Below are positions 45,430 to 55,421 of a stretch of DNA of 64,000 bases, piece by piece (position 1 is the stretch's first letter; each line of letters begins with the position of its first letter). The position numbers were made by a program, and so were the translations under genes. The stretch comes from Mycetocola zhadangensis. Lineage in GTDB: Bacteria; Actinomycetota; Actinomycetes; Actinomycetales; Microbacteriaceae. The stretch covers positions 1,280,540 through 1,344,539 of the forward strand of contig NZ_RCWJ01000001.1 in the NCBI RefSeq assembly GCF_003668565.1. Reading direction: 5' to 3'. The notes under the pieces are model-generated. The model did not search any database and had not been told where the DNA came from. It saw nothing but the letters and a program-made list of their open reading frames with translations.

Positions 45430-46389
45430 TCAGGCTCCGAGGCCAAGAGTTTCCAGGAACAGGCGAGCGAATCGCGCCGCGTCTACATCGAGCGCCACAT
45501 CAAGAACCGCCCAGTCGCCGACTCCTCCGTGGATCGCGTCCTCTCCCGAGTACCGACGTCGATCGACAACGGTCTGACCTCGACCGTACCCAGCCAGTTC
45601 CACCCGCACTGGGCGACGCTCGATCGAGAGCGCCTCCGGATCGACCAGAGCGCAGATCGCCCCGGCGTCGCCGATCAGGCCGGTGTACACCAACGAGCTG
45701 TCCTCGCTCAGCGCCACCCGATTGCCGAGAAGAGCCCCAACCACCTGGCCGAGGTTCGAGCCGCTCGACGCAAGCGCCGCAGCGGTGTCCTGGGCCACGG
45801 TGACCTGGTTGAAAACATCGAGTCCATACATGAACGTCGGAATTCCGGATCCGAGCACGATGGCTGCCGCCTCAGGGTCGTGCCACACGTTGAACTCCGC
45901 AACGGCCGTCGCGTTACCGACGCTCGCCGAGCCGCCCATGAAGACGATCCGTTCGATCCGGTCAACCACGTCCGGGTGGGTGCGGAGCAGCAGCGCGAGG
46001 TTCGTTTGCGGAGCGAGCGCGACCAGCGTCACCGGCTCGTCGCTGTCCATCAGTGTGCGCCGCATCAGCTCGACAGCGCTCACCGGCTCCGGCTCCCGCG
46101 TGGTCTGGGGCAACGTCAACCCGCCGAGTCCGTCCGCTCCGTGCACGTGTGAAGCGACACGTCCGGGCGCGAGCAGCGGGCGAACGGCGCCAGCCGCAAC
46201 AGGGATCGACCCGGCTCCAGCCGCGTCAAGAATCCGCAGCGTGTTGTCCACCACCTGCGCAAGCGACGCGTTGCCCGCAACACACGTGACCGCACGTACG
46301 TCGATCGCCGGGTGTTTCACGGCAAAAAGCAGGGCCAGAGCGTCATCGACACCCGTATCAACGTCAAGAATCACCGGAAGTGTGCGCAT
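45430..46389 (-). CDS. inosine-uridine preferring nucleoside hydrolase
   Basis: This 319-residue enzyme cleaves the N-glycosidic bond of nucleosides for purine or pyrimidine salvage. The calcium-binding N-terminal motif DVDTGVDDALAL is intact. TLVALAPQTNLALLL, RIVFMGGSASVGN and EFNVWHDPEAAAIV follow the family pattern. A long inverted repeat lies 60-120 bases upstream and may be its operator. Confidence 0.92.
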   Translation of the reverse strand: MRTLPVILDVDTGVDDALALLFAVKHPAIDVRAVTCVAGNASLAQVVDNTLRILDAAGAGSIPVAAGAVRPLLAPGRVASHVHGADGLGGLTLPQTTREPEPVSAVELMRRTLMDSDEPVTLVALAPQTNLALLLRTHPDVVDRIERIVFMGGSASVGNATAVAEFNVWHDPEAAAIVLGSGIPTFMYGLDVFNQVTVAQDTAAALASSGSNLGQVVGALLGNRVALSEDSSLVYTGLIGDAGAICALVDPEALSIERRPVRVELAGYGRGQTVVDRRRYSGEDAIHGGVGDWAVLDVALDVDAARFARLFLETLGLGA

Positions 46390-46451
46390 TCAACCAGCTT
46401 ACGAGTCACTGCTCGACACCCTTCGCGGCAGCACACCTCCGGTTTGCAGGT

Positions 46452-46506
46452 GATGGCACGATAATCAGGATCGAATGTGAAGGATCATCCTGATAATCGT
46501 GTCATC
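46452..46506. promoter_or_regulatory. 20-bp imperfect inverted repeat upstream of nucleoside hydrolase
   Basis: Arms at 46452-46471 and 46487-46506 agree at 18 of 20 positions (GATGrCACGATwATCAGGAT) around a 15-base centre. The site lies 63-117 bases before the nucleoside hydrolase start and could be an operator. A terminal repeat of a lost insertion is an alternative. Confidence 0.55.
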
Positions 46507-46541
46507 TCCTGTAAATCTCGCAAACGATCCAGCGACGAGCT

Positions 46542-46769
46542 TCAGGACGTTGGCGAGTCGAGCAGGTCGAGCAGCCAGCCGGTGCCGCACGTTGTCACGC
46601 CAAGCACCTCGGTGCGATCCCGTAGCGCGCGGTCGTTTGTGACCACTCGAACGGATGCCTCGGGCGAGGCAAAGAGGCAGATCCGCTTGTCGACGATCCG
46701 CGATTCAGCCGTCCAGCGCCCCGCTCCGCCCAAGGGTACCTCGGGGCTGTGGTCGAGAATCTCTTCCAA
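46542..46769 (-). pseudogene. remnant of the NUDIX-associated C-terminal domain
   Basis: The last 50 codons (from ESRIVDKRICLF to GTGWLLDLLD) match the C-terminus of the neighbouring NUDIX protein (DSRIVSEVRRLT to GTGWLLDLLG). A stop and frame changes lie upstream, and no NUDIX part remains. It is best explained as a decayed tandem duplicate. Confidence 0.5.
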
Positions 46770-46937
46770 CCGGGCGTCACCGCCCTAACGCAGGGTCTCG
46801 AGGTGGAAGCGAGACCGACGACGACCTGGTGCAGGGTCACCGTATCCAAACAGGCACGGACATGGCACCAAGCGAAGGATCGCCGCGGGCACTTTCATCC
46901 TTCTCCCGCGCCGACCTCCGTGCGACACACCCGCCGG

Positions 46938-47828
46938 TCAGCCGAGCAGGTCGAGCAGCCAGCCGGTCCCCCGGGTGGTCGCGCCAAGCGCCTCTACCTG
47001 CACCCGCAGGGCCCGATCGCTTGTGATGACGAGAACGGATGCCCCGGGCTGGGCGGTCAAACGTCGCACCTCGCTCACGATTCGGGAGTCCCCGTCCGTG
47101 GACGCTCGCACGACCCGCAAGCGGTCGGTTTCGGAAAGGGAAGCCTCGTTCGCCCGTCCCTCGAGTACGGCGAGGACGTCCGGCCACCAGTGCGACTGGG
47201 GAAGGTTGAGCGATTCCGCGTCGACACCGGTTGCCGCCAGCGCCTGCAGCTGCGATCCCAACCGCTCTGCGGCTCCGGCGCGGTCGTTCCACCAGCCGTC
47301 CGGGCGCGAACCGACGACGTTGGCCATGTCGACGACGAGAATCGGTCGACGCTCGAGGTCGCGGCGAAGCGCCGGCCACGACGAGGCGAATCCGGGATGG
47401 AGGGGAAGGTCATCCACCTCGTCGAGCGGAACCCACCGCACCTCGAGGCTCTCGGGGTCAGCGATCCGGGGTTCGAACGACGTTACCGCGTCGGCGACAA
47501 CCGTGACGTAGGACCAGATCCCGAGATCAAGAGTTGTGAAGAAGCGGGGCCGAAGAGCATCCGTCGGCACATCAGCTTCTTCGTTCGCCTCACGAATCGC
47601 ACCGTCGACGGCGCTCTCACCCTCGTGGCGTGCGCCACCGGGCAAGCCCCACGTGCCACCAAAGTGGCTCCACAGGGCACGGTGCTGGAGCAGTACTCCG
47701 CGATCGGGATCGACGACGAGCAGCCCGGCCGCACCGAACCGGCCCCAGTATTTGGAGCCGTCTTCGGCGTGCACCCAGGCATCACCCGAATTGCGCGGGG
47801 CAGGCGGCAGGAACTCGCTCGTCACCAT
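46938..47828 (-). CDS. NUDIX hydrolase fused to a NYN/PIN-like domain
   Basis: This 296-residue two-domain protein has a NUDIX box at about residues 65-87 (GGARHEGESAVDGAIREANE then EADVP) for hydrolysing nucleoside diphosphate derivatives. Residues about 160-296 start with ILVVDMANVVGSRPDGWW and end with VLVITSDRALR, the layout of NYN/PIN-type RNases. The fusion suggests clearance of modified nucleotides or RNA. A decayed copy of the second domain lies just downstream. Confidence 0.8.
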   Translation of the reverse strand: MVTSEFLPPAPRNSGDAWVHAEDGSKYWGRFGAAGLLVVDPDRGVLLQHRALWSHFGGTWGLPGGARHEGESAVDGAIREANEEADVPTDALRPRFFTTLDLGIWSYVTVVADAVTSFEPRIADPESLEVRWVPLDEVDDLPLHPGFASSWPALRRDLERRPILVVDMANVVGSRPDGWWNDRAGAAERLGSQLQALAATGVDAESLNLPQSHWWPDVLAVLEGRANEASLSETDRLRVVRASTDGDSRIVSEVRRLTAQPGASVLVITSDRALRVQVEALGATTRGTGWLLDLLG

Positions 47829-47863
47829 TTCAGCTTCTCACGAGTTTCGCCGCCCTCAACGGT

Positions 47864-49378
47864 TTATGACCGTTTGCGCTTCTCGCGCACGCGCATGTTG
47901 ACGTTGATCGGGCTGCCTTCGAATCCGTAGACCTCGCGGAGCCGACGCTGGATGTAGCGGCGGTAACCCGGGTCGAGGAAGCCTGTGGTGAAGAGCACGA
48001 ATGTCGGCGGGCGGCTCGAGGCCTGGGTGCCGAACAGGATGCGCGGCTGCTTGCCACCACGAACGGGGTGCGGGTGCTCTGCGGTGAGTTCGGCGAGGAA
48101 CGCGTTGAACTTGCCTGTCGGGAGGCGGGTGTCCCACGACTCGAGAGCGAGCTCGAGAGCAGGTACCAGCTTCTCCATGTGGCGACCGGTGCGGGCGGAG
48201 ATGTTGACGCGCGGCGCCCAGGCGACGTGCGCCAGGTCCTGCTCGATCTCACGCTCGAGGTAACGGCGACGTTCGTCGTCGAGGAGGTCCCACTTGTTGA
48301 AGGCGAGAACGAGGGCACGACCTGACTCGAGGACGAGGTCGATGATGCGAACGTCCTGCTCGCTGATCGGCTCTGAGACGTCGAGCATGACGACGGCCAC
48401 TTCGGCCTTCTCCAACGCGGCGCTTGTGCGGAGGGTGGCGTAGAAGTCAGCACCCTGCTGCAGGTGCACACGACGGCGGATACCGGCTGTGTCGACGAAA
48501 CGCCACACCTTGCCACCGATCTCAACCTGCTCGTCGACCGGGTCACGGGTGGTTCCGGCGAGTTCGTTGACAACAACGCGCTCTTCGCCAGCTGCCTTGT
48601 TCAGAAGGCTCGACTTGCCGACGTTCGGGCGGCCGAGGATGGCGACGCGACGCGGTCCGCCGACCTCTTCCTTGGCCACTGCCGAGATCTCGGGCAGCTT
48701 CGTCATGACGAGGTCGAGCAGGTCGGCGACGTTGCGACCGTGGACGGCAGAGACCGGGTACGGCTCGCCGAGTCCGAGCGACCACAGCGATGCGGCGTTC
48801 GGCTCCTGGCGCACGTCATCAACCTTGTTGGCAACGAGGAACACGGGCTTGTCGATCTTCCGCAGCATCCGCACGACGTGCTCGTCAGTTGCTGTCGCGC
48901 CGACGTTGGCGTCGACCACGAAGAGTACGGCGTCGGACAGGTCGATGGCGACCTCGGCCTGGGCTGCGACCGAGGCGTCGATGCCCTTGGCGTCCGGCTC
49001 CCATCCGCCGGTGTCGACGAGGGTGAACTGGCGTTCGTTCCACTCTGCCTTGTACTTGACGCGGTCACGAGTCACACCCGGGGTGTCCTCAACGACGGCC
49101 TCGCGGCGGCCGAGAATACGGTTGACGAGCGCCGACTTGCCGACGTTCGGGCGACCGACGATCGCCAGCACCGGCAGGGCCGGCAGATAGCGGATCGCGT
49201 CGGGGTCGTCGGTGATCGACCCGAGGATCTCGAGGTCGTCGTCTTCGAGGTCGTAGTCGTCGAGTCCGGTGCGCAGCGCTTCGGCACGACGGGAGGCTAG
49301 CTCCTCGTCGATGTCGCTCATGCGCTCGACGAGACGATCGTCGGTGTCTGTGGTGTCTTCGTCAAAGGCGTCAGCCAT
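47864..49378 (-). CDS. der: ribosome-associated GTPase Der (EngA)
   Basis: This 504-residue double GTPase is needed for 50S subunit assembly. It has two G1 motifs ([13 protein letters not shown] and [13 protein letters not shown]), two G4 motifs (NKVDD and NKWDL) and a C-terminal KH-like domain. An acidic N-terminal extension of about 65 residues is typical of actinobacterial Der. It lies 44 bases downstream of cmk, the usual actinobacterial order. Confidence 0.95.
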   Translation of the reverse strand: MADAFDEDTTDTDDRLVERMSDIDEELASRRAEALRTGLDDYDLEDDDLEILGSITDDPDAIRYLPALPVLAIVGRPNVGKSALVNRILGRREAVVEDTPGVTRDRVKYKAEWNERQFTLVDTGGWEPDAKGIDASVAAQAEVAIDLSDAVLFVVDANVGATATDEHVVRMLRKIDKPVFLVANKVDDVRQEPNAASLWSLGLGEPYPVSAVHGRNVADLLDLVMTKLPEISAVAKEEVGGPRRVAILGRPNVGKSSLLNKAAGEERVVVNELAGTTRDPVDEQVEIGGKVWRFVDTAGIRRRVHLQQGADFYATLRTSAALEKAEVAVVMLDVSEPISEQDVRIIDLVLESGRALVLAFNKWDLLDDERRRYLEREIEQDLAHVAWAPRVNISARTGRHMEKLVPALELALESWDTRLPTGKFNAFLAELTAEHPHPVRGGKQPRILFGTQASSRPPTFVLFTTGFLDPGYRRYIQRRLREVYGFEGSPINVNMRVREKRKRS

Positions 49379-49422
49379 GGTTGTCTCTCTCTGCGATCGT
49401 GCTCCGCGGTTGCGGGATCGAT

Positions 49423-50091
49423 CTACTTTTCTTGCGAGGTTCGAATCACGTCGAGTACGGCATCGACGGTCTCGTCAAAGTTCAGGTTGGTGGAATCGAC
49501 AGTGACAACGCCATCCGCTGCAGTCATGAAGTCGACAACGCGGGAATCCGCGCGATCACGCTTCTGCAACGCGATTGCAACGTCGGAAGCCGACTCAGTC
49601 GCAAGTTCTGCAGAGCGTCTTGACATTCTAGCCTCTTCACTGGCTGTGAGCAGAATGCGGGCTGTCGCGTCCGGGGCGACCACCGTGGTGATGTCGCGTC
49701 CCTCAACGACGATTCCCCGCTTTTCTGTGTGCTGAATGATGTCGCGGAACAGCGCGGTGAGGTGGGCACGCACCTCAGGAACACGGGCGACAGCACTCAC
49801 AGCGGCAGAGACACGCGGTTCACGGATGCTGTTCGTCACGTCGGTTTTCCCCACCCGCACGCCGTAACCATCAGGGTCCGTTCCGATGGCGTAGTCGAAG
49901 CTCGCCAGCGAGGCGATCACCGCGGGAGCCTCGTCAGGGTTCACGCTCGAATCGAGCACGTGCCACGCCAGTGCCCGGTACGCCGCACCGGTGTCGAGGT
50001 AGGCGAAGCCGAGGCGTTTCGCGGCTGCCTTGGAGACGCTCGATTTTCCGCTGCCCGCTGGGCCGTCAACGGCTACTACTGTTTTCGTCAC
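49423..50091 (-). CDS. cmk: cytidylate kinase
   Basis: This 222-residue enzyme phosphorylates CMP and dCMP with ATP. The P-loop [14 protein letters not shown] and the [12 protein letters not shown] segment are diagnostic, and the C-terminal [14 protein letters not shown] is conserved. It starts two bases after the tyrA stop. Confidence 0.95.
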   Translation of the reverse strand: MTKTVVAVDGPAGSGKSSVSKAAAKRLGFAYLDTGAAYRALAWHVLDSSVNPDEAPAVIASLASFDYAIGTDPDGYGVRVGKTDVTNSIREPRVSAAVSAVARVPEVRAHLTALFRDIIQHTEKRGIVVEGRDITTVVAPDATARILLTASEEARMSRRSAELATESASDVAIALQKRDRADSRVVDFMTAADGVVTVDSTNLNFDETVDAVLDVIRTSQEK

Positions 50092-50093
50092 TC

Positions 50094-51185
50094 TTACGTG
50101 CTCGCAATCCGCCAGCCGCGTGCCTCGAGATCATCGATGGCGCGCTGCTGGACCTCGGGAAGAACGGCGATCTCGGCGAGGCCGATCTGGGCACCAGGTG
50201 AGTGCTCCAGTCGCAGGTCTTCCATGTTCACTCCGATGTCACCGAGTTCGGTGAGGAGTTTGCCTAGTTGGCCTGGGGTGTCGTCGACCATAACGACGAT
50301 GGTTTCGTAACGGCGGTCCTGCCCGTGTTTGCCAGGCAACCGGGCAACACCGCTGTTGCCTGCCGCGATGGTGTCTGCGATCGCGCGGCGCGCGCCGGGA
50401 GCGTCAGGTTCGCGGAGCGCGTCGGTCACCCTCGCGAGGTCGGCAGCGAAGGTGTCCAGCATCTCGACGACGGGCGCTGCATTCGACGCCAGGATTTGCA
50501 CCCAGAGTTCGGGTGCGCCAGACGCGATGCGTGTGGTGTCCCGAAGCCCCTGCCCGGTGAGCCGCACCGCAGAGTTCGGCGCGGAGACCAGTTGCTTTGC
50601 CAGGACGCTCGCGACCAGCTGCGGCACGTGTGAGACGAGTCCGACTGAACTGTCGTGCTCTTCCGGTGTCATCTCGATTGGGCTTGCACCCAGGTCCAGG
50701 GCGAGGTCCTCAACCAGGGCGAGCGCCTCAGGTGGCGTCTCCTCGTCGCGACAGATCACCCAGGGACGGCCGAGAAAGAGGTCGGCGCGAGCGGAGATCG
50801 CTCCCCCGCGTTCCCGCCCGGCCATCGGGTGCGATCCGATGTACCGCGTCAGGTCGACTCCGCGGTGAACAAGGGCGAGGTAGGGCTCGAGTTTGACGCT
50901 GGCCACGTCCGTGATCACAGCGGAAGGGAATCGAGCGAGCTCATCCTCGATCACGTTCGCCGTGACATCCGGTGGCACACTGACGATCACGAGACCTGGT
51001 GCGTCATCCTCGCGCTCGACCCGGCCGGCGCCGTAGTCGACGGCGAGCCTCAGCTGAGCCGGTGAGGCGTCGGCGAGGATCACGTCGACGCCGTTTTCGC
51101 GCAACGCGAGGCCGATGCTCGCGCCGAGCAGCCCGGCGCCGACGATGCGGACCGAGCCGGTCAACCGGGACGGGATGATACTCAC
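50094..51185 (-). CDS. tyrA: prephenate dehydrogenase with ACT domain
   Basis: This 363-residue enzyme converts prephenate to 4-hydroxyphenylpyruvate for tyrosine synthesis. The NAD-binding Rossmann motif is [16 protein letters not shown], and [12 protein letters not shown] is the substrate loop. A C-terminal ACT domain ([18 protein letters not shown]) suggests feedback by tyrosine. I chose GTG 51185; the longer frame adds 21 Pro-rich residues that overlap the preceding gene. Confidence 0.93.
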   Translation of the reverse strand: MSIIPSRLTGSVRIVGAGLLGASIGLALRENGVDVILADASPAQLRLAVDYGAGRVEREDDAPGLVIVSVPPDVTANVIEDELARFPSAVITDVASVKLEPYLALVHRGVDLTRYIGSHPMAGRERGGAISARADLFLGRPWVICRDEETPPEALALVEDLALDLGASPIEMTPEEHDSSVGLVSHVPQLVASVLAKQLVSAPNSAVRLTGQGLRDTTRIASGAPELWVQILASNAAPVVEMLDTFAADLARVTDALREPDAPGARRAIADTIAAGNSGVARLPGKHGQDRRYETIVVMVDDTPGQLGKLLTELGDIGVNMEDLRLEHSPGAQIGLAEIAVLPEVQQRAIDDLEARGWRIAST

Positions 51186-51192
51186 GAGTGCT

Positions 51193-52089
51193 CTATTCGG
51201 AGGAGTCGGATTCTGCGGCAGCGCGGGCGACGGCCTTCTCGGCGTCACGCTCGGCTTTGTCGAGTTTGGTGACCTCCCGCGAGATCGTCAGGAGCTCACC
51301 GAGTTCAACTTTAGTCAGTTCGCGGGTCTGGCCAGGGCGGAGGGTGCCGAGGCTGACCGGGCCGAACTGACGACGCACCAGCTCGAGCACGGGGTGGCCG
51401 ATGGCCGCGAGCATCCGCCGCACGATGCGGTTCTTACCGGAGTGCAGGGTGAGTTCGACGAGGCTGCTGTCGCCGGTGCTCTGACCGGCGAGCAGGCGAG
51501 CCTTGTCTGCGGCGATGACACCGTCTTCGAGTTCGATACCGCGGGTGAGCGTTGAGATGTCCTGCGCTGTGACCCGACCAGAGACCTTGGCGATGTACGT
51601 CTTGAGCACTCCGAATGACGGGTGCGCAAGCATGTGCGCGAGGTCGCCGTCGTTGGTGAGGATCAGCAGACCGCTCGTCTCGGCGTCGAGGCGTCCGACG
51701 TTGAACAGGCGTTCCTCGTACCCCTCGGTGTACTGGGTGAGGTCGGCGCGGCCGCGCTCGTCTGCCATGGTGCTGACAACACCGACCGGTTTGTTGAGCA
51801 CGACGTAGCGTTTGGTGGTGTCGAGCTGCACCGGCACGTTGTTGACCTCGACGAGGTCGTTCTCCGGATCGATTCGGCGGCCGAGTTCGCGCACGACCGT
51901 GCCGTTCACGCGCACACGACCCTCGACGATGTACTGCTCGGAGACACGACGGGATGCCACGCCGGCAGCGGCCAGGACCTTCTGCAGGCGAACCCCCTCA
52001 GGCTCGAACGGATCGAATCGGGGCTTTTCCGTTTCGGTGGCGTCTGGGACGTCGAAGTCCTCGGGAGGGGTGGTGTTATCGGAAGTCAC
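51193..52089 (-). CDS. rluB: 23S rRNA pseudouridine synthase RluB type
   Basis: This 298-residue enzyme has an N-terminal S4 RNA-binding domain (VRLQKVLAAAGVASRR) and the catalytic Asp motif GRLDAETSGLLIL of the RsuA/RluB family. GTG 52089 overlaps the scpB stop by 14 bases, which argues against the longer frame inside scpB. The C-terminal tail is acidic. Confidence 0.92.
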   Translation of the reverse strand: MTSDNTTPPEDFDVPDATETEKPRFDPFEPEGVRLQKVLAAAGVASRRVSEQYIVEGRVRVNGTVVRELGRRIDPENDLVEVNNVPVQLDTTKRYVVLNKPVGVVSTMADERGRADLTQYTEGYEERLFNVGRLDAETSGLLILTNDGDLAHMLAHPSFGVLKTYIAKVSGRVTAQDISTLTRGIELEDGVIAADKARLLAGQSTGDSSLVELTLHSGKNRIVRRMLAAIGHPVLELVRRQFGPVSLGTLRPGQTRELTKVELGELLTISREVTKLDKAERDAEKAVARAAAESDSSE

Positions 52090-52693
52090 TGTCGAATCCT
52101 TCGGTGCCGTCGGCGAGCAGGGGGGAAATGGGGGGAAGTTCGTCAATCGAGTTGATGCCGAGCTGCTGCAGCAGCACGTCGGTCGTGCCGTAGTTGATGG
52201 CGCCGGTCTCGCTGTCGGTGAACAGTTCGGTGATGAGGCCTCGGCCGGCGAGGGTGCGCACGACGGAATCAACGTTGACCGCGCGGATCGACGCGACAGC
52301 ACCTCGGGTGATGGGTTGTTTGTACGCGATGACAGCGAGGGTTTCGAGGGCCGCCTGCGAGAGCTTGCTGGGGTTCTCGCTCGCCACGAAGTCGGTGACG
52401 ACCGTGTCGTATTCGTCGCGAACGTAGATGCGCCACCCTCCGCCGACCTCACGCAGCTGGAAACCGCGGCGCACTGAGCCGTCGACGCCGTCGAAGTCGG
52501 CGACCAGCCGGTCGATGGCAGCGTGCACGGCCTTCACCGGGGAGCGGAGAGCCGTTGCCAGGCTGACGACGCTCTGCGGTTCATCCGCGATCATCAGGAT
52601 GGCTTCGAGTGCCCGATCGATGTCGGATGCCGGCGGCGTTGCGGACGCGACGTCAGGAGCATCCGTTTCAGGTAACCGTGTCTCAGTTGTCAT
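52076..52693 (-). CDS. scpB: segregation and condensation protein B
   Basis: This 205-residue winged-helix kleisin-interacting subunit of the SMC condensin has SQAALETLAVIAYKQPITR and VVRTLAGRGLITEL, both diagnostic. ATG 52693 overlaps the scpA stop by 11 bases. The longer frame upstream is a shadow of scpA. Confidence 0.94.
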   Translation of the reverse strand: MTTETRLPETDAPDVASATPPASDIDRALEAILMIADEPQSVVSLATALRSPVKAVHAAIDRLVADFDGVDGSVRRGFQLREVGGGWRIYVRDEYDTVVTDFVASENPSKLSQAALETLAVIAYKQPITRGAVASIRAVNVDSVVRTLAGRGLITELFTDSETGAINYGTTDVLLQQLGINSIDELPPISPLLADGTEGFDSDFR

Positions 52694-53525
52694 AGTCTGC
52701 TCCCAGGTTAGCCAGGGTCTCTTCGGTGAAGTTCTCGGCCGTCCAGCGCAGGGTGAGCTCACCGAGCGGTTCGAGCTGTTCGAAACTGAGGGCTGAGCGG
52801 CGGTAGAGCTCGAGCACGGCCAGGAACCGGGCGATGATGACGCCCTTCTGGTCGGCACCGGCGATGAGCTGGCGGAAGGTTCTCGGTTCGCCGTGCTTGA
52901 GCAGAGCGACAACGTGCGCTGCCTGCTCCCGAATGCTGATCAGCGGGGCGTGCAGGTGTTCGAGGCCGACAACCGGGATCTCGCGCGGGGTGAGCGCCAG
53001 TGTTGCCAGGGCGGCGAAGTCGTCGAGGGTGACGGTCCAGACCAGCTCGGGTTTGCGCTGGCGGAACTTCTCCTCGAGCCGAACAGCGCGGGCGTGCCGA
53101 TTCGACTCGGCGTCGAACTTGCCCGAGAACCAGGCGGATGCTTCCTTGAACGCTCGGTACTGCAGCAGTCGCGCGAAGAGCAGGTCGCGCGCCTCAAGCA
53201 GCGCAACATCCTCGGCATCGACGAGTTCACCCTGCGGCAGGAGGCCGGCAATCTTGAGGTCGAGCAGCGTCGCGGCCACAACGAGGAACTCGCTGGCCTG
53301 GTCCATCTCGGCCGCGGAGTCGAGGCTTCGCAGGTAGCTGATGAACTCGTCTGTCACTTTCGAGAGCGAGATCTCGGTGATGTCGAGCTCGTGCTTCGTG
53401 ATCAGCGAGAGCAGCAGGTCGAACGGCCCCTCGAAGTTGCCGAGTGCCACCTGAAATCCGGTCGAGCCCTGCGGCTGACCGGGCGCACCTGTTGCCGCTT
53501 GTGCGGTGTCAGGCGACAGCGCCAC
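52683..53525 (-). CDS. scpA: segregation and condensation protein A (kleisin)
   Basis: This is the 280-residue kleisin that bridges SMC heads. FEGPFDLLLSLITKHELDITEISL is the N-terminal SMC-neck-binding signature, and the C-terminal winged helix binds the SMC cap. I prefer GTG 53525, with GGGAG ten bases upstream; a TTG two codons earlier is the alternative. It overlaps the parA end. Confidence 0.93.
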   Translation of the reverse strand: MALSPDTAQAATGAPGQPQGSTGFQVALGNFEGPFDLLLSLITKHELDITEISLSKVTDEFISYLRSLDSAAEMDQASEFLVVAATLLDLKIAGLLPQGELVDAEDVALLEARDLLFARLLQYRAFKEASAWFSGKFDAESNRHARAVRLEEKFRQRKPELVWTVTLDDFAALATLALTPREIPVVGLEHLHAPLISIREQAAHVVALLKHGEPRTFRQLIAGADQKGVIIARFLAVLELYRRSALSFEQLEPLGELTLRWTAENFTEETLANLGADYDN

Positions 53526-54393
53526 GCGCAACCAGCTCCCGAGCGAGCTGGCGGTAGGCGCGAGCCGACGCGTGCTCAGGGGCGAACTCGGTGATCGGTG
53601 TTCCTGCGACGCTGGCGTCAGGGAACTTCACCGTGCGACCGATGACCGTTTCGAGCACGTCGTCACCGAAGGCATCGACAACACGCTCGAGCACCTCACG
53701 GGAGTGCAGCGTGCGCGAGTCGAACATCGTGGCCAGGATTCCGTCGAGCTCGATGGCCGGGTTGAGCCGGTCCTTGACCTTCTCGATGGTTTCGATGAGC
53801 AGGGCCACACCGCGCAGCGCGAAGAACTCGCACTCCAACGGGATCAGCACGCCGTGGCTGGCCGTGAGCGCGTTGACCGTGAGCAGGCCGAGTGACGGTT
53901 GGCAGTCAATTAGGATGACGTCATAATCGGATGCCAGTTTGCGAAGAACGCGGGCAAGGATCTGTTCGCGTGCAACCTCGTTGACGAGGTGCACTTCAGC
54001 CGCGGACAGGTCGATGTTCGCCGGAATGATGTCGAGGCCGTCCACCTTGGTGTGCTGGATGGCATCGGTTGGCTGGTGCTTGTTGGACAGCAGCAGGTCG
54101 TAGATGGTGAGCGCGTCGTGGGTGTTGACGCCGAGGCCGGCGGAGAGCGCACCCTGCGGGTCGAAGTCGATGCAGAGCACGCGGCGGCCGTAGTCGGCGA
54201 GGGCAGCTCCGAGGCTGATGGTCGTCGTCGTTTTTCCGACGCCGCCCTTCTGGTTGCACAGGGAGATGATGCGGGCGGGGCCGTGACTCTTCAGGAGCGC
54301 TGGGACGGCGAACTCGGAAAGGGTCCGACCTGTCGGGCCCTTCTTTTCGATCGGTGCATCCACCGAGAAGAGCTCTTCGTTTGTTTTGGCCAC
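53509..54393 (-). CDS. ParA/Soj-like ATPase
   Basis: This 294-residue deviant Walker ATPase has CNQKGGVGKTTTTISLG and the CIDFDPQGALSAGLG switch. In actinobacteria this ParA paralog lies beside scpAB and differs from the chromosomal parA near oriC. It overlaps scpA by 17 bases. No parB is adjacent, and it probably acts in nucleoid organisation. Confidence 0.9.
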   Translation of the reverse strand: MAKTNEELFSVDAPIEKKGPTGRTLSEFAVPALLKSHGPARIISLCNQKGGVGKTTTTISLGAALADYGRRVLCIDFDPQGALSAGLGVNTHDALTIYDLLLSNKHQPTDAIQHTKVDGLDIIPANIDLSAAEVHLVNEVAREQILARVLRKLASDYDVILIDCQPSLGLLTVNALTASHGVLIPLECEFFALRGVALLIETIEKVKDRLNPAIELDGILATMFDSRTLHSREVLERVVDAFGDDVLETVIGRTVKFPDASVAGTPITEFAPEHASARAYRQLARELVARGAVA

Positions 54394-54514
54394 CTGGCTT
54401 GCCCCGCTCCGATCGTTTCTCGCACTTGCTTAGCTTCCGATTCTACCGGGCGACCCCCATTCCGCCGCGCGGCCACGCGTAGAGCCGCTGTTTCGTGACG
54501 AGCGGCGATAATTC

Positions 54515-55420
54515 CTATCGTGCCCGCGGGTGCGCCGTCGTGTACATGTCTCGCAGAGTGTCCGCCGTGACCAGCGTGTAAATCTGGGTGGTCGCCACAG
54601 ACGAGTGCCCGAGCAGTTCCTGCACCACTCGAACGTCTGCTCCGCCCTGCAGCAGGTGGGTAGCGAACGAGTGCCGGAGGGTGTGCGGCGAGACGTGTGC
54701 GGCCAGTCCTGCTCGCTCAGCGGCCGCCCGGATGATCAGCCAGGCGTTTTGCCGGGATACCCGTTGCCCGCGCAGCCCGAGAAACAGGGCAGGCGTGGCG
54801 ACGCCGCGCACCGAGAAGACGGGTCGAGCGCGAACCAGATACGCGTCGAGTGCTTTTCGGGCGTATGACCCCACCGGAACGATCCGCTCCTTGTTGCCCT
54901 TGCCGCGCAACCGAACGATGTCCTCGGCGAAGACATCGTCGACGTTGAGTGACACGGCCTCGGAAACACGGGCACCGGTGGCGTAGAGCAGTTCGAGCAG
55001 CGCCCGGTCGCGCAGCGACTGCGGGTCGTCTCCTCCGGATGCCTCGAGCAAAGCGGTCACCTGATCGATGGGCAGCGCCTTGGGCAGTCGGCTCGGCAGC
55101 TTCGGCGGCTTGACGTCGCGCGCGACGTCCACCTCGATCGCCTCTTCCTCGAGCAGGAACCTGTGCAGCCCGCGAACGGACGACAGAACCCTGGCGAGCG
55201 AGGTCGCGGTGAGCGGTGAATCCTCGCGGGTGGCGAGGTCGCGGAGGAAGTCCGAGACGTGTTGCCGCTCGACGTCGCCGATTTTCACGACGCCGCGTGA
55301 GGTAAGCCACTCGAGGTACATCGTCAGGTCACGGCGGTAAGCCGCGACCGTGTTGGCCGAGAGCCCACGCTCGATCGAGACGTGACGAAGGTACTGGTCG
55401 AGGTCACGCGACAGCGACAT
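54515..55420 (-). CDS. xerD: tyrosine recombinase XerD
   Basis: This 301-residue recombinase resolves chromosome dimers at dif. Catalytic residues are in ATGARVSEA (Arg), SPHTLRHSFATHL (HxxR) and LLGHSSVATTQIYTLV (His, Tyr). I chose ATG 55420; the longer frame extends into the NUDIX gene. Gene order beside scpAB and parA supports XerD rather than an element integrase. Confidence 0.92.
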   Translation of the reverse strand: MSLSRDLDQYLRHVSIERGLSANTVAAYRRDLTMYLEWLTSRGVVKIGDVERQHVSDFLRDLATREDSPLTATSLARVLSSVRGLHRFLLEEEAIEVDVARDVKPPKLPSRLPKALPIDQVTALLEASGGDDPQSLRDRALLELLYATGARVSEAVSLNVDDVFAEDIVRLRGKGNKERIVPVGSYARKALDAYLVRARPVFSVRGVATPALFLGLRGQRVSRQNAWLIIRAAAERAGLAAHVSPHTLRHSFATHLLQGGADVRVVQELLGHSSVATTQIYTLVTADTLRDMYTTAHPRAR

Positions 55421-55421
55421 G

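Noticed and set aside
54515..55420. XerD as another mobile-element integrase
   Set aside because: Its place in the parA-scpA-scpB-pyrG-recN core block and its length fit chromosomal XerD; no att repeats flank it.
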